Source of the DNA: an archaeon
Lineage (GTDB): Archaea; Thermoproteota; Thermoprotei_A; Marsarchaeales; Marsarchaeaceae
Direction: 5' to 3'
Length of the DNA stretch: 64,000 bases
Assembly (NCBI GenBank): GCA_021817005.1
Contig: JAKAWJ010000003.1
Coordinates: 42,522-106,521 of the forward strand
Of the stretch, positions 58,922 through 64,000 are shown piece after piece. The notes below the pieces were generated by a model, which was given only the letters and a program-made list of their open reading frames with translations, had not been told where the DNA came from and did not search any database. The first letter of the stretch is position 1, and every line of letters starts with the position of its first letter. Position numbers and translations under genes: made by a program.

Positions 58922-61667
58922 ACTTGGGGGAATAGTTTTCGGTACGACTATAACAACCGTATACGCTTACTACGTTCTAGGGTCATATTTCTCCCCCCTC
59001 CTTAATTGGCTGGGCCCAGCTTTCGGCGCCCCGCTCAGATTTGTGATGGCCTTCATATTCCTTTTTGCTGGGAACCCTCTGGGTTACGTGGCCGTCGCAG
59101 CAGGGTGGGTTATAGCCGGAGTCTCATGTGGGATATTCGTGCGCAGCGTAAAAGGGGCTCTAGGTACAGCATTACTTGTAGGCATCATGCTTGCCGTATT
59201 GCTGCTGGTATCGCTACTCGGTGTAGCAGGATCAGTTGCACCAATTGACCAGACTATTTCTTCGTTCCGATTTTCAGGACTTCACAATGTCACAGCTCCG
59301 AGCGGCCCCGTTAAGCTACCAGGATTCCCTCCGTTTCCACCGGGGACTAGCATAGCTTCCATTTTGCGTGAACCGTTATTCAACGAATTGGCAGGTTTTA
59401 TTGCAAAACTGCAGAGCCTTTCGTCCCATCTGGCCGGTTCATCAAGCGGGCAGGCGGCTCAGAAGATTGTTACTCAGTTCTTTACCTCGTTCATTCTGGT
59501 ATTAATTATACAGAGTATTGAAAGACTGGCGTTATTGCTCATCTCAGCTGGGGTGGCAGGCTACCTCATGCGCAGGCTTACGACACATCTAAAGGCCCGG
59601 TCGGCGATGAGGGAGGGGAATCACGGTGGATTGGGACAGTCTGGGAATAAAAGCAAGCCACTCGCAGCCATTCTCCTTTTGGTGCTGTTTCTAGCACCCG
59701 TCGCTCATGCTTTCTATACTTCCACACAATCTGAGGAGCTTCTTCCCGCAACTCTGTCGGGGGTGGGCAATCATGATAGCCGGACGAGATTTTCTCCGAC
59801 CGGGACATCAGTTCTGAACTATAGCGAGATTGCAGCTGCACTTGTCACACCCGACGGTAGCGTCGCAAACGCATTCGCGGTGCTCTCTACGTCCGTTCAG
59901 CCAACAGGAAGCGATTCGGGTGCAATAAGTGAGCTCTCCCAAGCTAGTTTAGCGCTTGTAATCTCTCAGGCGGGGTTCTCCCAATACCTTCCGGCAGAGA
60001 TCCTGCCCCCGAGCATGCAGCAATACCTCACCTATCTGCCTGGCGGACTGGTTATCATAGGTTTTGATTATTCCTGCTCAGGTGTTCCCCCTCAAGCCGC
60101 GAGCGTGCTATCAGGAATAAGTGAGTTAACCGGCCTGAGCGGCTTCACACTCCTTGCCGCTATAAATACAGCATCAATTACCCAATCGGTCTCAAACTCG
60201 ACTTTTGTGCTTCCGTCTGTCTGCATAGCAATCTACCTCACTGACACTTCAATGGCAAAAGCCGCAGAAACTCTGTCGACTCAGTTGCTGCCTTCGATGC
60301 ACGACTCGGGGCTTATCGATTTGCTGTCGAGTGGCCTTTCTTCAGGTTATCTAGTACCTGGCGAGACTACTGGCAGCGTCAATGCAAACCTCTTCGTCGC
60401 GGGCTTCGTGAATGAGCAAAATCTCACAGCGGTCGCGCATGGACTGTTCAAATGGATTCCATCAAATGCGACTTCAAGCATTACACCTCTTCGGGGACTG
60501 GGCGCCTTTGTGGTAGACGCCTCTCTTAAAGAGGGGGTCTTCCAGTCATCAAATAACGGATTCAGTGTTACTCTCTCTCAGGCGTTTAATTACAACTCGC
60601 CAATGAGCTTCGCCAAAGACTCCTCGTTTTCGCTTTTGGCACTGGGCTATCCTAGTGGTCCAGGGGCAACCCTGGGTATAACAAACCTGTTTAATGGCGG
60701 CTCAGGCCCGTCCTCAAGTGGTGGAGTTACTCTGATTAGTAATTATACGTTTGTTGCTTACTTGAGCCAGACGCTCTATCCAACTGCGCAGGCGGCTCTC
60801 AATTCCACAGAAATTTCTGATGGGAACAAAGTCACTTTGCTAAGTGTACCTCCATCTGAAACCATCAGCCCCTCAAGTACTCTGGCCAGGTTCAGTTACG
60901 ATTTCCCCCCCTCGATTCAGTTTACAAAAAGTCTGGAACGAGCTCAGGGAGGGAAATTGCAGGTAGTGCTGAGCTTGAAAAACTTGGGCAGCGAGGGGCT
61001 AAATAACGTAGTCGTGAATGATAGCCTCTTCGTGAACGATTATCTGGGAGGGCTTCAAGTGACTTCCGGTTCCACTTCCGAATCGCAATATTACCTTGCG
61101 CCGGGCCAATCTATGACTCTGACTTATACGGTCTCTTTGGGGGGGCCGGGGACGTACGTGTCTCCACCTGCGTCAGCGACCTTCTCCGTGAATGGGACAA
61201 AGTATGTTGAGGGCACGAATTATGCATACTATCACGTAGGTTCGCCAGACGCGATTTCAGCCTTCTATGGAACCCTGGCTTCTTCAGGGAATTTCGTTTT
61301 TCTGGCAACTAAAGTGATATCTGGGCGTTCAGTTACTTTTGGAGGGACAGCCTTTCAATTTTTCGCTCTGCTCTTGATTGTGCTCGGAGTATTAATGGAG
61401 TATCGCTCTTTCCGCAAGTGGAAGAGCACTCCATACAACCCATCGCGAAAAGAGGAGAAACAGCCCCCTTCCAAGTCTACCCCGGCGCCTTCTCCGACAA
61501 ATAGTTTGCCTCCACAATCCCAGTCAAACCAAGCGGTGGCCTCAAATTCAGTTGAGCAGTCGACAGTTGCCAATACCCAGGCATCAGAAGTGGCAGTGTG
61601 CCAGCAATGCGGTGGAAGTCTGTCGCCTGGCTCGATTTATTGTCCGAATTGCGGCAAGAAGGTATAG
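58881..61667 (+). CDS. Large membrane/surface protein with C-terminal zinc ribbon
   Basis: 928-aa protein, TTG start, no known family. The first 230 residues contain about six hydrophobic helices, another follows near 260-280 (AILLLVLFLAPVAHAFYTS, signal-like). A long Ser/Thr/Gly-rich region with many N-x-S/T sites (about 285-800) is probably outside the cell, and its end (LQVVLSLKNLGSEGLNN to the GPGTY segment) resembles a CARDB/DUF11-like beta domain. A last helix near 820-840 (FFALLLIVLGVLMEY) returns to the cytoplasm, followed by a Pro/Ser/Gln linker and zinc ribbon CQQCGGSLSPGSIYCPNC at 905-925. Confidence 0.75.
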   Translation: MSSVSGGLVIALSKLGGIVFGTTITTVYAYYVLGSYFSPLLNWLGPAFGAPLRFVMAFIFLFAGNPLGYVAVAAGWVIAGVSCGIFVRSVKGALGTALLVGIMLAVLLLVSLLGVAGSVAPIDQTISSFRFSGLHNVTAPSGPVKLPGFPPFPPGTSIASILREPLFNELAGFIAKLQSLSSHLAGSSSGQAAQKIVTQFFTSFILVLIIQSIERLALLLISAGVAGYLMRRLTTHLKARSAMREGNHGGLGQSGNKSKPLAAILLLVLFLAPVAHAFYTSTQSEELLPATLSGVGNHDSRTRFSPTGTSVLNYSEIAAALVTPDGSVANAFAVLSTSVQPTGSDSGAISELSQASLALVISQAGFSQYLPAEILPPSMQQYLTYLPGGLVIIGFDYSCSGVPPQAASVLSGISELTGLSGFTLLAAINTASITQSVSNSTFVLPSVCIAIYLTDTSMAKAAETLSTQLLPSMHDSGLIDLLSSGLSSGYLVPGETTGSVNANLFVAGFVNEQNLTAVAHGLFKWIPSNATSSITPLRGLGAFVVDASLKEGVFQSSNNGFSVTLSQAFNYNSPMSFAKDSSFSLLALGYPSGPGATLGITNLFNGGSGPSSSGGVTLISNYTFVAYLSQTLYPTAQAALNSTEISDGNKVTLLSVPPSETISPSSTLARFSYDFPPSIQFTKSLERAQGGKLQVVLSLKNLGSEGLNNVVVNDSLFVNDYLGGLQVTSGSTSESQYYLAPGQSMTLTYTVSLGGPGTYVSPPASATFSVNGTKYVEGTNYAYYHVGSPDAISAFYGTLASSGNFVFLATKVISGRSVTFGGTAFQFFALLLIVLGVLMEYRSFRKWKSTPYNPSRKEEKQPPSKSTPAPSPTNSLPPQSQSNQAVASNSVEQSTVANTQASEVAVCQQCGGSLSPGSIYCPNCGKKV

Positions 61668-61936
61668 TAAGGCTTTATATCGCCGCTATTTCATTGCATT
61701 GCGAACATTTCGGTAATTTGACCATTTCTCTTTACCGCTTTCGGTGTCCGGCTCCCTCGGCGCGCGGCGTTCCACGTGAGATGTCCAACGTCTAGCTATC
61801 TCTTGCCGGGTCGTGTCCTTGGTGATCCGTCAAGGGTCAAATTGATTCCAGTTCATTTTCCACTCAGAACCCATCCTGCTGCCGGCCCGGAGCACTGATG
61901 TTTCTATGAGCAGCAATAAGGGAAGTGTATACTATA
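61668..61936. other. Convergent intergenic region without a gene
   Basis: 269 bp between the large membrane protein and the flavoprotein. Nothing coding is recognised. No clear terminator or RNA found. Confidence 0.5.
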
Positions 61937-63394
61937 TTACCAGTTCTGGTTGGGCAATATTTCTGCTAATACGTGTTCGTGATAATGTTCGAGCGGCATG
62001 AGTGAGCCGAAAGCTCTCTGCACTACTTCGCTCAGAGCGGGATGGATGTGCAGTGCGTTCAGCATCGTTCGCAGGCCCTGACTAGGGGCGTACATGAGAT
62101 TGATTATCTCTTGTATAAGCACCGATGCTTGGGGACCGATGATGTGAGCGCCTACGATCGTTCCGTCGGTTTTGTTGACAATTACCTTGACGAAATAATT
62201 TTTGACATTCATCGCCTCTCCCTTTGCGGTGTCCTCATACCTTTCGTAACCTATCAGCAGATTATCTGCTCCGTAAATCTGTGAGGCTTCCCTTTCCCTG
62301 AGCCCTACCGCTGCAATCTCCGGAACCGTGAACACGGCGTGTGGCACTGCGTGGTAGTCGGCCTTGATCTTCTGTTTTAGTATAGCGTTATAGTAGACTA
62401 CTTCAGACTCATAGTTCGCTGCATGTCTGAAAGGGTAATTGCCGTCAGCGTCACCCATAGCCCAGACATTGGGCTGAGATGTTTCCAAGTATTCGTTTAC
62501 CTGTATCCATCCGTCTCTGGTCGTCTTTATTCCCGCTCTCTCAGGGTGCAGAATACTGCTTAGTGGCCCCCTGCCAACCGCTACAAGTATTTCTTCTGCC
62601 TCTACAACTGCCTTTTTTCCAGAGTGCCTCTCAAGTGCTGTGATTCTTTTCTTCTTCTGTCCATGGCTCATTTCTGTTTCCAAAACTTCATGACCTGTCA
62701 GGATTGTCATATGCTTCCCAAGTTCCCGCTTGGCAAGCTCTGACACCTCAGGCTCTTCTTGCGGGAGGAATTGCGGATTTCTGCCAATGATGGTCACTCG
62801 GGCTCCCATGGCAGAGAAGAAGTGGCCGAATTCAGCGGCTATGTAGCCTCCGCCGATTATGGCAAGGGATTCCGGCAGTTTCATCATTTCCATTCTTATA
62901 ATGGAGTCACTCGTCTGATATCCTACCGACTCGAGACCTTTGATTTTAGGAACTACTGGTTGGGATCCTGTCGCGAGAAAAATCATCTCACTTCTGATAT
63001 ACTTGTCCTGTACCTTTAGCTCGTATGGCCCCACGAACTCCGCGACAGAGTGGTAGTAATCGATGTTTCTGGAAGCGGACAATCCTTGCCGAATCGAATT
63101 GATATCTTTGTCAATAAGAGCTCTCATTCTTTCCATGATTCCAACGTAATCTACTTTCTTGATTTCAGCGTCGATGCCGAGGACCCGTGCTTCTTCGATT
63201 GTGCGTACAAGCTCTGCGGGATAAAGCATGATTTTTGATGGTATACACCCGCGAGTAAGGCAGATTCCTCCTGGTTCGTCTTTATCTATCAACGCAATCT
63301 TGATATTGGGATTTCTCTGTATTATCGGCTCGAGTATATTTGTGGCCGAGCCGCTCCCTATTATGATTAAGTCGTAATGGGTGGCTGCTGCCAT
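61937..63394 (-). CDS. FAD-dependent pyridine nucleotide-disulfide oxidoreductase (Lpd/MerA-like)
   Basis: A 485-aa flavoprotein from ATG 63394 (MAAATHYDLIIIGSGSA). FAD fold at the start, redox-active cysteines GGICLTRGCIPSK (C-x4-C), NAD fold AIIGGGYIAAEFGHFF, FAD motif NVWAMGDADG, and C-terminal His-Glu pair region HIHPALSEVVQRAFG. Similar to dihydrolipoamide dehydrogenase, mycothione reductase or mercuric reductase. No 2-oxoacid dehydrogenase genes adjacent. The frame is open to 63622 but that part lacks homology. Confidence 0.87.
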   Translation of the reverse strand: MAAATHYDLIIIGSGSATNILEPIIQRNPNIKIALIDKDEPGGICLTRGCIPSKIMLYPAELVRTIEEARVLGIDAEIKKVDYVGIMERMRALIDKDINSIRQGLSASRNIDYYHSVAEFVGPYELKVQDKYIRSEMIFLATGSQPVVPKIKGLESVGYQTSDSIIRMEMMKLPESLAIIGGGYIAAEFGHFFSAMGARVTIIGRNPQFLPQEEPEVSELAKRELGKHMTILTGHEVLETEMSHGQKKKRITALERHSGKKAVVEAEEILVAVGRGPLSSILHPERAGIKTTRDGWIQVNEYLETSQPNVWAMGDADGNYPFRHAANYESEVVYYNAILKQKIKADYHAVPHAVFTVPEIAAVGLREREASQIYGADNLLIGYERYEDTAKGEAMNVKNYFVKVIVNKTDGTIVGAHIIGPQASVLIQEIINLMYAPSQGLRTMLNALHIHPALSEVVQRAFGSLMPLEHYHEHVLAEILPNQNW

Positions 63395-63640
63395 AGTGTC
63401 TACGACTACGCCCCTTCTGATAGCTGTTCCGGACCGGATTTTTGCGCACGCCCGAAGAGTCACATCTTCCGCAAGTGTGATTTGTCCGAGCCACGTTGGA
63501 CAGACGCGGGCAGTCTGATGGTGCCATGGATGACAGGGTCGAGCTTGAGATATTCGGGTCCGCATGCTGGCAGGCGATAACGGCTGACCGCTTGGATTCG
63601 GTGCACCTACAAGGGTCAGCAACCTGGATGGGTTGCACCT
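63395..63640. other. Gap between flavoprotein and serine hydrolase
   Basis: About 250 bp with no recognisable gene. On the minus strand the flavoprotein frame stays open, but the sequence (…GAPNPSGQPLSP…) has no family resemblance. A GGTGCA/TGCACC inverted repeat near 63598-63637 may form a hairpin after the serine hydrolase gene. No convincing TATA box for the flavoprotein is seen. Confidence 0.35.
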
Positions 63641-64000
63641 TCAAATCCTGTGAGAAAGGTATAACTTGGTCGCTGCGTTGTTGAACGACTGCCTTACTTC
63701 TAGGATTCGTTGGCTGTCTCTGCCATAGAACACCCTGTTGGTAAGGAGAATAGTAGCGAAACCTGAGTCAAGGTCTAACCAGAGCCCAGTCCCCGTATAA
63801 CCCGTGTGGCCGATTGAATTTTTAGGAAAACCAGCTCCGAACGATGTAGTTGGTCCTGTATTGAACATCCAGCCGTAACTGTGATCACCGCCGAGACTGG
63901 TATTCGAGCGGTCGTGAAACATTCTGATAGCGCTCGCTGGGAATAACTTCGCATTGCGCCTGAGGAGTTCACGCGCAAACCTTGACATATCCAAGATGTT
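63641..64000 (-). CDS. Beta-lactamase-fold serine hydrolase, N-terminus outside window
   Basis: The C-terminal 119 residues of a class C beta-lactamase/penicillin-binding-protein-like hydrolase. FPKNSIGHTGYTGTGLWLDLDSGFATILLTN carries the HTG (KTG-type) third active-site motif and the typical following strand; GWMFNTG precedes it. The first motifs (SxxK, YxN) lie beyond the window edge. Substrate unknown. Confidence 0.8.
   Translation of the reverse strand, partial: NILDMSRFARELLRRNAKLFPASAIRMFHDRSNTSLGGDHSYGWMFNTGPTTSFGAGFPKNSIGHTGYTGTGLWLDLDSGFATILLTNRVFYGRDSQRILEVRQSFNNAATKLYLSHRI

Noticed and set aside
1..64000. CRISPR arrays, insertion sequences, prophage or integrase genes
   Set aside because: No regularly spaced repeats, transposase or integrase motifs, or terminal inverted repeats were seen anywhere in the window.

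Overview
This 64 kb window is a gene-dense archaeal chromosome segment from the TACK side of the tree, most likely a Thaumarchaeota/Nitrososphaeria-type organism that carries no ammonia-oxidation genes here. The evidence is the set of archaeal information-processing genes (thermosome, DnaG-type primase, pelota, ABCE1, aIF-6, prefoldin alpha, FtsY, SecE, 20S proteasome beta, ribosomal proteins S17e, S19e, S26e, L31e, L39e, LX). S26e is generally lacking in Euryarchaeota. TATA-like boxes lie 25-35 nt before start codons (leaderless genes), GTG and TTG starts are frequent, and tRNA introns sit at position 37/38. I saw no transposon, prophage or CRISPR array.

Layout. 0-30 kb is mostly information processing and cofactor genes: partial pth2, a geranylgeranyl-reductase-like flavoprotein, NOG1 GTPase, proteasome beta, translin, riboflavin kinase (ribK), FAD synthase (ribL), diphthine synthase, thermosome, S17e, a C/D-box sRNA candidate, a MoaD/ubiquitin-like protein, a phosphoribosyltransferase, a KEOPS Cgi121 candidate, a TFS-like zinc ribbon, ABCE1, triosephosphate isomerase, tRNA-Arg, coaD, pheS-pheT, dnaG, pelota, a radical SAM enzyme with a coupled small membrane protein, a CTU1/TtuA tRNA thiolase, SRP 7S RNA joined to tRNA-Ser(GCT), then S19e-PDCD5-L39e-L31e-aIF6-LX-prefoldin-ftsY, a degenerate carbamoyltransferase paralogue, D-aminoacyl-tRNA deacylase and secE. 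Several genes here come from short reading frames (secE, L39e, the acidic protein, the small membrane protein).

30-41 kb holds a GMP-synthase-like protein with a degraded P-loop, a CDP-alcohol phosphatidyltransferase, a PadR regulator, S26e, a PfkB kinase, proS, a PHP-domain protein, an intron-containing tRNA-Ser(TGA), and a compact operon for the non-oxidative pentose phosphate pathway: HldE-like kinase, transketolase N half, ribulose-phosphate 3-epimerase, transketolase C half, transaldolase. A Rieske ferredoxin and an intron-containing tRNA-Glu(TTC) follow.

42-55 kb is the main metabolic island. A SAH/MTA deaminase and ahcY are followed by genes that together look like reductive pyrimidine (or hydantoin) catabolism: NCS1 permease, dihydropyrimidinase, N-carbamoyl-beta-alanine amidohydrolase, omega-aminotransferase, CoA-acylating semialdehyde dehydrogenase and a YtcJ-type amidohydrolase. 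The usual first enzyme, dihydropyrimidine dehydrogenase, is absent, and an F420-type LLM-fold oxidoreductase sits inside the cluster. I propose it as a candidate pyrimidine reductase. This is the most interesting hypothesis in the window.

55-64 kb has metG (with an unusual HIGH motif), a tRNA methylthiotransferase, the RNase P subunit Rpr2/Rpp21, tRNA-Val, a large membrane/surface protein with a C-terminal zinc ribbon, a dihydrolipoamide-dehydrogenase-like flavoprotein and a partial beta-lactamase-fold serine hydrolase running off the end.
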